Assembly (NCBI GenBank): GCA_000421065.1
Contig: ATWD01000001.1
Coordinates: 248,001 to 312,000, forward strand
Direction: 5' to 3'
DNA length: 64,000 nucleotides
From: Acidobacteriaceae bacterium TAA 166
Lineage (GTDB): Bacteria; Acidobacteriota; Terriglobia; Terriglobales; Acidobacteriaceae
In this document: positions 8,368 through 17,406 of the stretch, piece after piece
How the letters are laid out: each line of letters opens with the position of its first letter
Position numbering within the stretch: the stretch's first letter is position 1
Program-made: the position numbers and the translations under genes
Notes under the pieces: generated by a model
The model's input: only the letters and a program-made list of their open reading frames with translations
What the model was told of the DNA's origin: nothing
Database searches by the model: none

Positions 8368-8892
8368 ATGACAACAAGTCAGGCAGTTGAACTCATTCAT
8401 ACGCCTCTCATCGAATGGACGCGACCGCAATCCTGGTGCGATCTCGGCTGCGGTAGTGGAACGTTCACTGCCGCCCTCGCTCAGTTATTGCCTGCCGGCA
8501 GCACGATTCACGCTGTCGATCAGGACCCAAGAGCCTTAGCGAAAATTCCGAACCGATACGATGGAGTCGAAATCCAAAAGGCCCTGGGGGACCTACAAAG
8601 GCCTAACCTCATCCTTCCCTCGGTCGATGGAATTCTCATGGCAAACATCCTGCACTTCATTCGTGAGCAACGGCTTTTCCTGGGAAGGCTTTTCTCCGTC
8701 ACAGATCGTCTCTTGATTGTTGAGTATGAAAGATCCACGCCGAATCCGTGGGGACCGTATCCGGTCGACTTTGAGAAGCTCTGCAACCTCCTCCGTGGAG
8801 TGGGAGTGGACCGTGTTGAGAGATTGACAACCCGGCCATCGAAGTATGGTGGCATCATCTACTCCGCTATTGCAGTGCGGTCTAGAGCGTGA
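8368..8892 (+). CDS. Class I SAM-dependent methyltransferase
   Basis: SAM-binding motif I is DLGCGSGTFTAALAQ near residues 25-40, followed by an acidic motif (HAVDQDPRALAKI). The C-terminal strand VERLTTRPSKYGG closes the fold. The ATG at 8368 gives 174 residues. A GTG at 8272 would add 32 residues with no ribosome site, though GAAGAG precedes 8368. The substrate is not evident. It is 139 bases past the TetR gene and may be transcribed with it. Confidence 0.75.
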   Translation: MTTSQAVELIHTPLIEWTRPQSWCDLGCGSGTFTAALAQLLPAGSTIHAVDQDPRALAKIPNRYDGVEIQKALGDLQRPNLILPSVDGILMANILHFIREQRLFLGRLFSVTDRLLIVEYERSTPNPWGPYPVDFEKLCNLLRGVGVDRVERLTTRPSKYGGIIYSAIAVRSRA

Positions 8893-9284
8893 AATCCATC
8901 AGCACCTCCAAGGCCGCGCCTCCTGCGACATGAGGCACACGCTGGACGAAAGTGAAGGGGTTCATAGGCTCGACTCCCGAGTCAAAGAAACAAGAAGCTT
9001 AATTGGAAGGGATACGCATAATGTTCAATGATTGATCCGCCGCAACAACGAAGTATGGACGAAACTGTTGATATGCGGGAAGCGATGAGGGCAAACATTT
9101 GAATCCGGGAACGGCATACTAGTCATCGACGCAACCATGCCAGACTCTGCAATCTTGGCAGCGGTCAAGGTCAGTCTAAGTTACGGCAAAGCGTCTACTG
9201 TACTGCCACAAAAGTAGGAAAATTACCCTGACTTCCAGACGTCAAATCCTGCGGAAGATCGAGGGAATCAAGTAAACGAATCCC
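8893..9284. other. Intergenic region, no gene recognised
   Basis: This 392-base space lies between the methyltransferase and the frameshifted DinB gene, which are convergent. I see no convincing coding frame, no RNA gene and no strong hairpin. Confidence 0.5.
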
Positions 9285-9765
9285 TTATTTCGTTGCCAGG
9301 ATGATCTGGCCCAGATGAAACGAAGCGTGACTCGTTCGGTTAAGAAGCACCGCGAAACGATTTCGGCCGGGATCCTTCACGTAGTCTTCGTCAGTCATTG
9401 CCTGATGCCGCTGCACCCATTCAGACGGTGTCAGACTCTTAAAATGTTCCTGGAGTCGATTCGTGACCTCGACCCAGCAGCGCAATAGCTCTGCGGGACT
9501 CGGCAACGGAGCGATCAGGACGATGGAGAAAGGTCTCTTCGAACGCGGGATACAATCGCGGGCCGAATCCCAGTAAAGGGAGCATGCCGTCGTTCGACGC
9601 AGTCAGGTGTCCAAGAAGAAAAATAAGACGGTTCCTTCCGGGGGCGACGGTCTCGTAGAACTTCGCCTCGGGCAGGACCTTGAAGGTGGAACTGACACGT
9701 TGGATCGTGCGAGTCCAGTTTCCAATAGCGCTCTGGACCATGAGTTGCTCAGCAATCATGTACAT
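9285..9765 (-). pseudogene. DinB-family protein, frameshifted
   Basis: Two overlapping frames together make one DinB-like four-helix protein of about 160 residues. The first (9765 down to about 9500) gives LPEAKFYETVAPGRNRLIFLLGHLTASND with a metal-site-like His, and the second (from about 9506 to 9285) gives PSPAELLRCWVEVTN and ends HASFHLGQIILATK with the C-terminal His pair. The join lies near 9500 and needs a one-base shift. Either the gene is broken or there is a sequence error. The family binds divalent metal and often acts in thiol transfer. Confidence 0.75.
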
Positions 9766-9881
9766 ACTCCCGTCGTGCGTCTGCAGAAGTCACTCCCGCT
9801 TCTCTTGGTGCGCAGGAGTGAACTCGCAGAGTCTGGGTTTCGAAGACATCTTCAGCTTCCCGCTCGGGCAAACTGCCGTGC

Positions 9882-10631
9882 TTAGACGGCTGTAACGCCG
9901 CCGTCCGCCAGGATGTCGCTTCCAAGCACGTAGCTGCTCTCGTCTGAAGCGAGGAACAGGGCGACCGAGGCGATTTCTTCCGGGCGCGCAATCCGACCAG
10001 CAGGACTGATCGACGTGAACCAGTCTCTCGCTCTGTCGGCCTCCTCCCTCGTTGCGAACTGGCCGTCGATGGCGGGGGTTTCGACCGCGCCCGGGCTGAG
10101 AAGGTTGACACGAATCCCTCGATCTTTGAATTCAGTAGTCCAGGTCCGCACGAACGAGCGTAGCGCCGCTTTGGTTCCGGAATACGTGCCGTAGCCTGGG
10201 AAGCCCTTTAACCAGACAGCAGACCCGACTAGGACCACAGAGGCGCCATCGTTCAGAACGGGAAGCGACTTCTGCACCGTAAACCACACGCCTCGGGCAT
10301 TCGTGTTGAATATCTTGTCGAAGTGCTCAGGCGTTACGGCAGGTGTGGGCATAATCTCGACGATTGCCGCGTTCGCAATTAGGATGTCGATCTTGCCCTT
10401 GCTTGAGGCAATCTCTGCGTACAGGCGGTCCAGGTCCTCAAGATTTGAGACATCGGCGCGGACTCCCGCCACATTCTTGCCAATCGCCTTCACCGCAGAA
10501 TCGAGAGCTTCCTGACCGCGACCGACGATGAAGACATACGCGCCTTCTTCAACAAATCGCTTTGCCGTAGCCAATCCAATCCCACTGCTACCTCCGGTGA
10601 TTACAGCTACCTTCGCTTCGAGTCTCGCCAT
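9882..10631 (-). CDS. SDR family oxidoreductase
   Basis: Classical SDR of 249 residues: TGGSSGIG at about residues 12-19, ANAA replacing the usual NNAG, YSGTK active-site pair, and a C-terminal SSYVLGSDILADGG. The ATG at 10631 (MARLEAK) follows a ribosome site (GGAGAAA), whereas an upstream in-frame ATG adds 21 unlikely residues. It is the last intact gene of the leftward cluster SDR - NmrA - epoxide hydrolase - SDR (13745 to 9882), with gaps of 57-153 bases. Confidence 0.85.
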   Translation of the reverse strand: MARLEAKVAVITGGSSGIGLATAKRFVEEGAYVFIVGRGQEALDSAVKAIGKNVAGVRADVSNLEDLDRLYAEIASSKGKIDILIANAAIVEIMPTPAVTPEHFDKIFNTNARGVWFTVQKSLPVLNDGASVVLVGSAVWLKGFPGYGTYSGTKAALRSFVRTWTTEFKDRGIRVNLLSPGAVETPAIDGQFATREEADRARDWFTSISPAGRIARPEEIASVALFLASDESSYVLGSDILADGGVTAV

Positions 10632-10706
10632 TTTCTCTCCTTTTGCTGCGATTGAACGTTGTGGGGCACAAGGCCCGATGAATTGGAAGCACAAGATATC
10701 CGCACC

Positions 10707-11864
10707 CTAACGTAAAGAGCGAAAGGCCTGGCGTAGTTCGGCAACAAAGGATTGTGGCTGTTCAAAGGCAGCAAAGTGGCCACCTGAAGCGGACCTTCCA
10801 AAATGGATGAGGTTCGGATAGTTCTTCCGAATCCAGCTCTCAGGTAAGCGAGGACGCTCCTTCGGAAAGATGGTTACGGCCACCGGAAGATCCACTATGC
10901 CCCCGGCGAAACTCGCGGCCTTGTTCTCCCAATACATGCGAGCCGATGAGGCTCCACTGTTGGTGAACCAGAACAATGAAATGACATCAAGGATTTCGTT
11001 GAGGGATAAAACTTCTTCGACACTGTGTTGGTTATCAGTCCACTCCTGAAATTTCTCCAATATCCACGTAGCTTGTCCAACGGGAGAGTCTGCCAGGGAG
11101 TAACCAATGGTCTGGGGTCGGGTGCTTTGGAGATGGTTGTACCCGCCTTGGTCCTGGGTGTAGACGTTCAAGTCGTCTACAGCTCGTTTCTCTTCTGGCG
11201 ATGGATGTTCCGGAAGCGGATCTGGGAAGACGAATTGCCAGTTAAGGTGGATGCCTGCCAATCCTTCTGGCTTCAGCTTTCCGAGCACTGTCGTGACGAC
11301 AGCTCCCCAATCGCCCCCTTGTGCAACCCAGCGCTTGTATCCAAGCGTAGTCATAAGAACGGTCCAAGCTTTTGCGATTCTCTCGACGTTCCATCCGGGT
11401 TCCGTGGGCTTACCCGAAAAGCCAAAGCCTGGGAGAGAAGGAATCACGAGATCGAATGCATCGCGCGCGGAACCGCCACTGTTCTCTGGGTGAGTGAGTG
11501 GCCAAATCACCTTCGAGAGCTCCGCGATTGTCCCAGGCCAACCGTGTGTGATCAATAAGGGCAGCGCATTGGGATGAGGGGATTTCCTGTATATGAAATG
11601 AATGGGAAGCCCGTCGATTTCGATGAGGAACTGAGGATGCAGGTTGAGAGCCGCCTCGAACTGTCGCCAGTCGTAGTCTCCAGCCCAACGCTCGACAAGA
11701 GCTTTTGCCTTTGCGAGAGGAACACCTTGGCTCCAGTCCGATACCGTCTCGGGCGATGGCCAACGGGTATCTCGAAGACGAGCCCTGAGCGAGTCGATAT
11801 CAGCCTGGGGAACGGAAATCCTAAATTCTCTCAGAGCCTGTTCATCGTTCTCTGTTTGCGTCAT
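10707..11864 (-). CDS. Epoxide hydrolase, EHN-type alpha/beta hydrolase
   Basis: The N-terminal EHN domain (FRISVPQADIDSLRARLRDTRWP) is followed by an alpha/beta-hydrolase core. It shows the HGWPG oxyanion motif at about residues 107-111, the nucleophile Asp in GGDWG at about 185, and the catalytic His in GGHFAAFEQP at about 363. This is the microsomal-type layout that hydrolyses epoxides to diols via an ester intermediate. At 385 residues it has normal length. The ATG at 11864 follows AGGAGG. It sits within the four-gene leftward cluster, suggesting epoxide or enone detoxification. Confidence 0.9.
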   Translation of the reverse strand: MTQTENDEQALREFRISVPQADIDSLRARLRDTRWPSPETVSDWSQGVPLAKAKALVERWAGDYDWRQFEAALNLHPQFLIEIDGLPIHFIYRKSPHPNALPLLITHGWPGTIAELSKVIWPLTHPENSGGSARDAFDLVIPSLPGFGFSGKPTEPGWNVERIAKAWTVLMTTLGYKRWVAQGGDWGAVVTTVLGKLKPEGLAGIHLNWQFVFPDPLPEHPSPEEKRAVDDLNVYTQDQGGYNHLQSTRPQTIGYSLADSPVGQATWILEKFQEWTDNQHSVEEVLSLNEILDVISLFWFTNSGASSARMYWENKAASFAGGIVDLPVAVTIFPKERPRLPESWIRKNYPNLIHFGRSASGGHFAAFEQPQSFVAELRQAFRSLR

Positions 11865-11921
11865 CACACCTCCTGTTGCGCTGCATTGAAATCTGGTCGA
11901 TATGGGATTGAATTGGGGACA

Positions 11922-12845
11922 TCAGGACTGTGGGGTAAGTTCTTTCTCATGACGGCGGATAAACGCCTCAAAGGTAATCGGTGGCCGCCCTACGAGGCGT
12001 TGCACATGATCCGTAACAGGCAGGTCAGGGATAGACCGAAGCGTTTTGGATTGCGCGACGAGATGATCGATTCCTCGCGGATTTGGACGCCCCGCCGCCT
12101 CCGCCGAGGCAGTCAGCTCTCGATGCCAGTATTCAGGCGACAACTCCTTGTAGTGAACTGTCCTGTGGGTCAACGATGAAATCTTCTCTGCAATCTCAGA
12201 AAAACTGAGGAGGACGGTCCCCCCGGCGAGCACTGTACGGTCGTTTTGTCCAGGCTCAGCTATGAGACTTGCCGCCAGTGCGCCTACATCGCTCCCCGCT
12301 ATCCAACTGAGCCTCTTGTCCCCAAATGCATTCGCGATCCGCCCACGACTGCGGATCTCTCCGCCGTGGATATAGGGCAGATTCTCCATGAAGAATGCGG
12401 CAATTCGGAGATGAACTCCATCGAATCCCGCCCATTCAAAGATTTGCTCGGCAACCCACTGGGCGCGGCCTTGGGGGCTTGGGCTTGTCGGGCTCGCTGC
12501 AGCTACCGACAGATCGATGACTCTCCTGAGTCCTTGAACCTTACCCGCGGCAGCAAACAGCCCCGCGGCTTCTGCTATGCCCGGCGCCACCGGATAGCAA
12601 AAATAGGCCGATTCCATTCCTTCGAGCGCGCGGACGAGGCTTTGGTAGTCTGTGAAGTCGCCGAGCACCACCTCGACGCCGCGTTGACGAAGTGCTTCGG
12701 CACGATCGTCTTCCGTTCGAACGAGGGCGCGGATTTTGTAGCTGCGGGCCAAAAGCTCCTCGACCACAGACGAGCCGGTGCCGCCCTGCCGGCCGGTTGC
12801 TCCGGTTACGAGAACTTTTTCTCCAGTCTGTGCAGGCGATGCCAT
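11922..12845 (-). CDS. NmrA-like NAD(P)-binding protein
   Basis: Atypical SDR: GATGRQGGTGSSVVEELL nucleotide-binding loop near the N-terminus, no catalytic Tyr-xxx-Lys visible, and a long C-terminal region (ITFEAFIRRHEKEL) typical of NmrA/HSCARG/YtfG-like proteins. Members act as quinone reductases or redox sensors. It lies between the upstream SDR and the epoxide hydrolase gene in the same direction, so co-transcription is likely. Confidence 0.8.
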   Translation of the reverse strand: MASPAQTGEKVLVTGATGRQGGTGSSVVEELLARSYKIRALVRTEDDRAEALRQRGVEVVLGDFTDYQSLVRALEGMESAYFCYPVAPGIAEAAGLFAAAGKVQGLRRVIDLSVAAASPTSPSPQGRAQWVAEQIFEWAGFDGVHLRIAAFFMENLPYIHGGEIRSRGRIANAFGDKRLSWIAGSDVGALAASLIAEPGQNDRTVLAGGTVLLSFSEIAEKISSLTHRTVHYKELSPEYWHRELTASAEAAGRPNPRGIDHLVAQSKTLRSIPDLPVTDHVQRLVGRPPITFEAFIRRHEKELTPQS

Positions 12846-12998
12846 TCCAGAATCCTCACGTTTTCTTACATGATCTCGACCTTGTATAGCGGGACGCAGG
12901 CCAGCTCTCTTTTTCCGAAAGCCAGCCCCCGCACCGAACCCTCTGTAGCTGCGGCGTCACTCAGTGGCTGTCAGCTGGGTCCTCCGCAGCGCGCCTTG

Positions 12999-13745
12999 TT
13001 AGGCGAGAAGGCCGCCATCGATATTGAGAAGCGTGCCCGTGACGTAGGAGGCTTCGGGGCTTGCGAGGAACACGACGCCCGCCGCGATTTCCTCGGGACG
13101 GCCATAGCGACCGAGTGGCACCGTTGCAATCCAGGCAGGAGCCCAATCGCTGTTCTCAGGATTCATGTCCGTGTCCACAAAACCCGCCTGAAGCGTATTC
13201 ACGGTGATATTGCGCGCCGCAAGATCTCTCGCGGCCACACGATTGAAGGCACCTACAGCGGCCTTCGTCGCAGAATAATCAGCTGCGCCATTGAAACCTG
13301 TCCGTGTTCCAGCGCCGGAACCGATAGTGATGATGCGGCCGTGGTCGGGCAAAACCTTTGCCGCGGCGCGCGTCGTTGCAAAGACGCCGTCGACATTAAT
13401 CTTGTTCTGGCGCTCAAGGGCCTCCGCATCTACGTCCCCACCGACGGGAGCCATGACGAAGACTGCAGCGTTATTAACCAAGATGTCGAGCTTGCCGAAC
13501 TTATCGACCGTCTTACCTACCAGTCCTTCAGCTTCGGAGATATTGCCTTGGTCTGCACGAATCGCAAACCCGCGCACGCCTTTTGCTTCGATTTTCTTGA
13601 CGACTTCGGCTGCTTTGTCGGCTGCGGCGGTATAACTGATAACTACGTCCGCGCCTTCCTCTGCAAGGGCCAATGCTGTGGCTGCTCCGATTCCGCGAGA
13701 GCCTCCCGTGACGAGTGCGACCTTACCACTAAGCTTCTTTGCCAT
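12999..13745 (-). CDS. SDR family oxidoreductase (FabG-like)
   Basis: A 248-residue SDR with TGGSRGIG, NNAA, YSATK and a C-terminal SYVTGTLLNIDGG. It is very close in layout to 3-oxoacyl-ACP reductase-like enzymes, but the context points to a dedicated detoxifying reductase. AGGAG precedes the ATG at 13745. It is the first gene of the leftward cluster and is divergent from the TetR gene at 13947. A long open frame on the opposite strand is a shadow. Confidence 0.85.
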   Translation of the reverse strand: MAKKLSGKVALVTGGSRGIGAATALALAEEGADVVISYTAAADKAAEVVKKIEAKGVRGFAIRADQGNISEAEGLVGKTVDKFGKLDILVNNAAVFVMAPVGGDVDAEALERQNKINVDGVFATTRAAAKVLPDHGRIITIGSGAGTRTGFNGAADYSATKAAVGAFNRVAARDLAARNITVNTLQAGFVDTDMNPENSDWAPAWIATVPLGRYGRPEEIAAGVVFLASPEASYVTGTLLNIDGGLLA

Positions 13746-13847
13746 ATGTCTCCTATCGGTTCACTTTGATGAACCTCAAAATAAGATGCGGCGAGTCGGC
13801 CAGAGTCGCATATATTTGAGTGCTCGATCTATAATTTATCAAGTGAA

Positions 13848-13859
13848 CGATCCGGATCG
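13848..13859. promoter_or_regulatory. Perfect 12-bp palindrome, candidate TetR operator
   Basis: CGATCC-GGATCG lies in the 201-bp intergenic region between the divergent SDR (13745) and TetR (13947) genes. Symmetry and position suggest an operator. It is short enough to occur by chance, so confidence is limited. Confidence 0.3.
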
Positions 13860-13946
13860 GAGATGAAGCTACGGAGCTGGGCATACATCAAATATCAGAT
13901 TGATCGCTAAAATATTGCATGATGGCTCAGGTCGATGGGAGGAACG

Positions 13947-14567
13947 ATGAACGTCACTGCTGAAAAATCGCGAGGTCAGGTTGGCCGTCCGAGATCGTTT
14001 GATGAGGAGGAGGCGCTCGACAAGGCCATGAGGGTGTTCTGGGAAAAGGGATATGAGGGAGCATCCCTTCAACTCCTGACCACAGCGATGGGCATTCGAC
14101 CCGCGAGTTTGTATGCGGTGTTTGGCAACAAGGAGCGACTATTCACGCAAGTCCTTGCACGCTATCGCGCATCTCAAGTCCCGTTTGTGCAAGACGCCCT
14201 CAAGGAATCCAGCGCGTTCGCTGTTGCTGAAAAGTTACTTCGCGACACTGCGGTGTTTCTGACACGTCCAGGCTTCCCCCACGGTTGCCTGACAATTCAG
14301 ACATCGTTGGCCGCCTCCGATGAGGCTCAAGGCGTTCACAATGATTTGATTTCCCTGAGGATCAATGCCGAACGAGCCCTGCGGCAGCGCTTCGCCCGCG
14401 CCAAAAAAGAGGGCGATCTACCTGATTCTGCAGATCCAGCTAGTCTGGCCCGATTTGTGACTACGCTCTATCAGGGCATGACAGTCCAGGGAGTCAATGG
14501 CGCAACACGGAGAGAGCTTCTAGATCTTGTGCGGACCGGTCTTGAGGCATGGCCGAAGGCTAGTTGA
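13947..14567 (+). CDS. TetR/AcrR family regulator
   Basis: The N-terminus GRPRSFDEEEALDKAMRVFW leads into the helix-turn-helix ASLQLLTTAMGIRPASLYAVFGNKERLF, the form seen in AcrR-type regulators related to NemR. The C-terminal domain contains GCLTIQTSLAAS, a Cys-containing element common in this subgroup. The ATG at 13947 follows GGGAGGA. It is divergent from the four-gene SDR/epoxide hydrolase cluster, its likely target, and is followed by an MFS exporter. Confidence 0.85.
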   Translation: MNVTAEKSRGQVGRPRSFDEEEALDKAMRVFWEKGYEGASLQLLTTAMGIRPASLYAVFGNKERLFTQVLARYRASQVPFVQDALKESSAFAVAEKLLRDTAVFLTRPGFPHGCLTIQTSLAASDEAQGVHNDLISLRINAERALRQRFARAKKEGDLPDSADPASLARFVTTLYQGMTVQGVNGATRRELLDLVRTGLEAWPKAS

Positions 14568-14770
14568 TCAAACGCGAGTGATCGCTTAACCCATTTGCAT
14601 ATTCGGGCTGCTACCAATCCCAGCTCGCCAACTTTTCCGCGTCTTGCTGAGTTTGGACACATCGAATTGAATACTTGAGCAATCGCTCTAATATCTACGG
14701 GAAATCATGTCGCGTTGAGCTTCGAATTCACCGCGGATATCACATTGAGATTGATCGTTGAGAGGTGCAA

Positions 14771-15982
14771 TTGACCGAGCCAAAGAAGTCGCAGAAGACT
14801 AACGAAAATCAGCATGTGAATTGGCTGCCCATTTTTGCTATCGCAGCTGGAACTTTTTCGACAGTGACCACTGAGTTCCTGCCGGTCGGTCTGCTCCCAC
14901 AAATTGCAGCGTCGTTCGGAGTGTCAATCGGCTCGGCAGGATGGATGGTCACGATACCGGGTCTGGTCGCGGCCTGCGCGGCGCCTCTCTTGCTTGTCAA
15001 GGCGGGGCGAATAGATCGGCGGACCATCCTTCTCGCGCTTACCGTAACTACAGCGATCTCGAATCTTGTATCGGCTACGGCGGCGAATTTCACCGTGATG
15101 TTAGTCGGACGCATCCTGCTCGGAATCTGCGTGGGAGGCTTTTGGGCTGTTGCCGCCAATCTTGGAAGACGGCTGGTGCCGGAAGACAAAAAAGACCGAG
15201 CGACTGCGATCATCATGGCCGGGATATCCGCTGGGACTGTTTGCGGCCTGCCGGCTGGGGCATGGGTAGGTTTGGCCCTGGGCTGGCGCGTCTCGTTCGT
15301 GATTAATTGCATCCTGGCTGTGCTCATCTTGCTGGCCCAGGCTCTCACGTTGCCGAAATGCCCCGCTCAAAGCTCATTTTATTGGTCCAATTTGGCCCGT
15401 CCTCTTAGGCTTTCCGCGGTTCGGCTTGGCTTACTCGCTACCTTCTTCGTCATCGCAGGATACTTTGCCGGCTACGCTTTCCTGAGCCCGTATCTAATGC
15501 AAATGTTCTCCGTATCCGGGCAAGTGTTGTCATCCTTGTTTCTTGTATATGGCGTCGCCGGAATAGGTGGAACATTCATGGCGGAACGCCTCTTGGGGCT
15601 AGGAGCGCGCAAAGCGTTAGTCTTTGTCTCTATAGGCCTTGTATTCTCAATGCTCATTGGGCATCATCTTGGCCACGGACTTCTCGCAGCGATTATGTTT
15701 GTCGTTTTGATCGGAGCGGGGTTTGGCGCAGCGCCTGTCTGCCTGTCGGCCACCTTGTTTGAGGCGACTCCGAAAGAGCCTGAAGCTGGGCAAGCACTGT
15801 TGACGTTGGTCTTTCAGGCTGCGATAGCTTTGGGGACTGCGATCGGCGGCACTGTGGTATCTCGGATAGGGGTGTCCCAGGTCATGCTAAGTGGTGGAGG
15901 AATAATCCTCATTGCGGTCATTTTAGTAGTTGTGGGTACTCCGCAGCCGCGTAGCGGTTCGGCTGCGCTCGAGCGTGGCTGA
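14771..15982 (+). CDS. MFS transporter, DHA1 family (NepI/AraJ-like exporter)
   Basis: About 400 residues with 12 predicted hydrophobic segments. The first segment region TEFLPVGLLPQIAASFGVS is characteristic of the NepI/YdhP/AraJ branch, which exports purine nucleosides, sugars or drugs. RIDRRTILL marks the loop 2-3 motif and VGRILLGICVGGFWAVA the fourth segment. A TTG at 14771 with GAGAGG 5 bases upstream is the best start; GTG at 14765 is possible. It lies downstream of the TetR gene and may export the compound that TetR senses. Confidence 0.85.
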   Translation: MTEPKKSQKTNENQHVNWLPIFAIAAGTFSTVTTEFLPVGLLPQIAASFGVSIGSAGWMVTIPGLVAACAAPLLLVKAGRIDRRTILLALTVTTAISNLVSATAANFTVMLVGRILLGICVGGFWAVAANLGRRLVPEDKKDRATAIIMAGISAGTVCGLPAGAWVGLALGWRVSFVINCILAVLILLAQALTLPKCPAQSSFYWSNLARPLRLSAVRLGLLATFFVIAGYFAGYAFLSPYLMQMFSVSGQVLSSLFLVYGVAGIGGTFMAERLLGLGARKALVFVSIGLVFSMLIGHHLGHGLLAAIMFVVLIGAGFGAAPVCLSATLFEATPKEPEAGQALLTLVFQAAIALGTAIGGTVVSRIGVSQVMLSGGGIILIAVILVVVGTPQPRSGSAALERG

Positions 15983-16038
15983 CGGCGCCCGTCCCATTCA
16001 ATCAGATCAACTCTTGTTGAAAGAGACGGGCATACCGA

Positions 16039-16785
16039 TTAGCGAATGCCACCGCTAGCAATAAGCAACTCACCAGTCAGCCATGCTGAATCGTCAGAGG
16101 CCAGGAACACGGCGATCGGGGCAATGTCGTTGACCTGGCCGACCCGTCCGAGAGGAGTTTGTGAAACCAGAAAGGTCTCAAGTTCGGAACCGATCTGTCC
16201 CCGCGAAACCGTTCCTTCTGTCTCCACCATACCCGGATTCAGTGAGTTCACCCGGATCTGCCGAGCGCCGAATTCGCGCGCCCACACGCCGGTCAGGGCA
16301 TCAAGAGCGCCCTTCGTCGCTGTATACACGGTCGAGCCGGCAGGAGTGATGCGGCTGACGCCCGAGCCCACATTGATGATGCTTCCCCCTTTAGGGAGAT
16401 GCTTCAAGGCAGCCTGGGTCACAAGCACAGGACCAAGGACATTGATGTTGAAGTGGTTGTGGAAGTCCTGCTCGGTCACCCCTTCGAGGGGGGAGAATTC
16501 GTAAATGCCCGAGTTATTCACCAGAACGTCGAGTCTTCCAAAATTCTTGATGGCCGCATCGATGATCGCTTGCGCGTCCGTCGCCTTCGATACATCGCCA
16601 CCGACGGCCACTGCTTTACCGCCAGCGGAGGTGATAGCGGCTACCACAGCGTCTGCTCCGGACTTACTTGATGCATAGTTGACAACAACGGATGCGCCTT
16701 CAAGTGCGTATGCCTTAGCGATTCCCGCACCGATACCTTTTGACGCGCCTGTAATCACAGCGACTTTTCCTTTGAGCTTGCTCAT
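16039..16785 (-). CDS. SDR family oxidoreductase (glucose-dehydrogenase-like)
   Basis: A 248-residue SDR: TGASKGIG near residue 12, NNSG, SSG-type Ser and YTATK, and C-terminal ESS-like DDSAWLTGELLIASGG. The ATG at 16785 (MSKLKGK) follows a GGAAGTTC ribosome site; the longer frame to 16854 starts inside the regulatory region. It is divergent from the ArsR gene 16958-17350, with a perfect inverted repeat at 16900-16922 between them. Confidence 0.85.
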   Translation of the reverse strand: MSKLKGKVAVITGASKGIGAGIAKAYALEGASVVVNYASSKSGADAVVAAITSAGGKAVAVGGDVSKATDAQAIIDAAIKNFGRLDVLVNNSGIYEFSPLEGVTEQDFHNHFNINVLGPVLVTQAALKHLPKGGSIINVGSGVSRITPAGSTVYTATKGALDALTGVWAREFGARQIRVNSLNPGMVETEGTVSRGQIGSELETFLVSQTPLGRVGQVNDIAPIAVFLASDDSAWLTGELLIASGGIR

Positions 16786-16899
16786 ATGAACTTCCTTTCG
16801 AATTGGAGGTTGAGAACGACTGATACGAGTTGAGCGGTGAACGAAGCTACACAAACAACCGTTGACTGTTTAGAGTGAGCTACCATCTCGAATGATTCA

Positions 16900-16922
16900 A
16901 TAGTTCCGATATAATGAACTAT
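16900..16922. promoter_or_regulatory. Candidate ArsR-type operator
   Basis: ATAGTTC (16900-16906) and GAACTAT (16916-16922) form a perfect 7-bp inverted repeat around a 9-base AT-rich centre that contains a TATAAT. This sits between the divergent SDR and ArsR genes and overlaps a plausible -10 element, a classic arrangement for repression. Confidence 0.5.
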
Positions 16923-16957
16923 AAGAAAGACTGTCCGAGACAGTTAGGATCAAACAT

Positions 16958-17350
16958 ATGAGGCCGCTGACTCATCCATCGATTGATGACATTTCGGTAG
17001 AAGGTATTCTTCACGCACTTTCCGATCCGGTGCGGGTCGCCATCTTCTCCGACATCGTGGGTTCAGACTGTGCCCACAACTGCTCCACCTTCCTCACCGT
17101 AAGCGAGAAAGCCATCCCGAAATCCACGCTGTCGCAACACTTCAGAATCCTGCGCGAAGCGGGACTCATCAGAGGCGAGCGCCACGGAGTGGAGATGTAT
17201 AACGTCTCCCGGTGCGATGAAGTCGAGCAAAGGTTTCCGGGGCTGATCAAGGCGATTGTTACGGCCCATAATATTCAGTCCATGGAACAAAGCGAAACCT
17301 CGAAGCGAACCAGGAGGGGAAAGGGCGATCGAAAGCCGGCCACCAGGTAG
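16958..17350 (+). CDS. ArsR-family winged-helix regulator
   Basis: The core ALSDPVRVAIFSDI and PKSTLSQHFRILREAGLIRGERHGVEMYNVSR is a canonical ArsR winged helix. The SDCAHNCSTF stretch carries two Cys but not the ELCVCDL metal site, so a metal signal is not obvious. The Lys/Arg-rich tail is disordered. It probably represses the divergent SDR gene and itself via 16900-16922. Such ArsR/SDR pairs are common and the inducer is unknown. Confidence 0.85.
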   Translation: MRPLTHPSIDDISVEGILHALSDPVRVAIFSDIVGSDCAHNCSTFLTVSEKAIPKSTLSQHFRILREAGLIRGERHGVEMYNVSRCDEVEQRFPGLIKAIVTAHNIQSMEQSETSKRTRRGKGDRKPATR

Positions 17351-17406
17351 CCTTACTTTCGATATCGCCTTCCTCATCAACAAACAGTTCTCGGTTCATG
17401 TCCTGA

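Noticed and set aside
12246..13769. 507-codon open frame on the plus strand
   Set aside because: It runs antisense across the NmrA-like and SDR genes, both of which have clear motifs and ribosome sites on the other strand. It is a GC-driven shadow frame with no recognisable domain.
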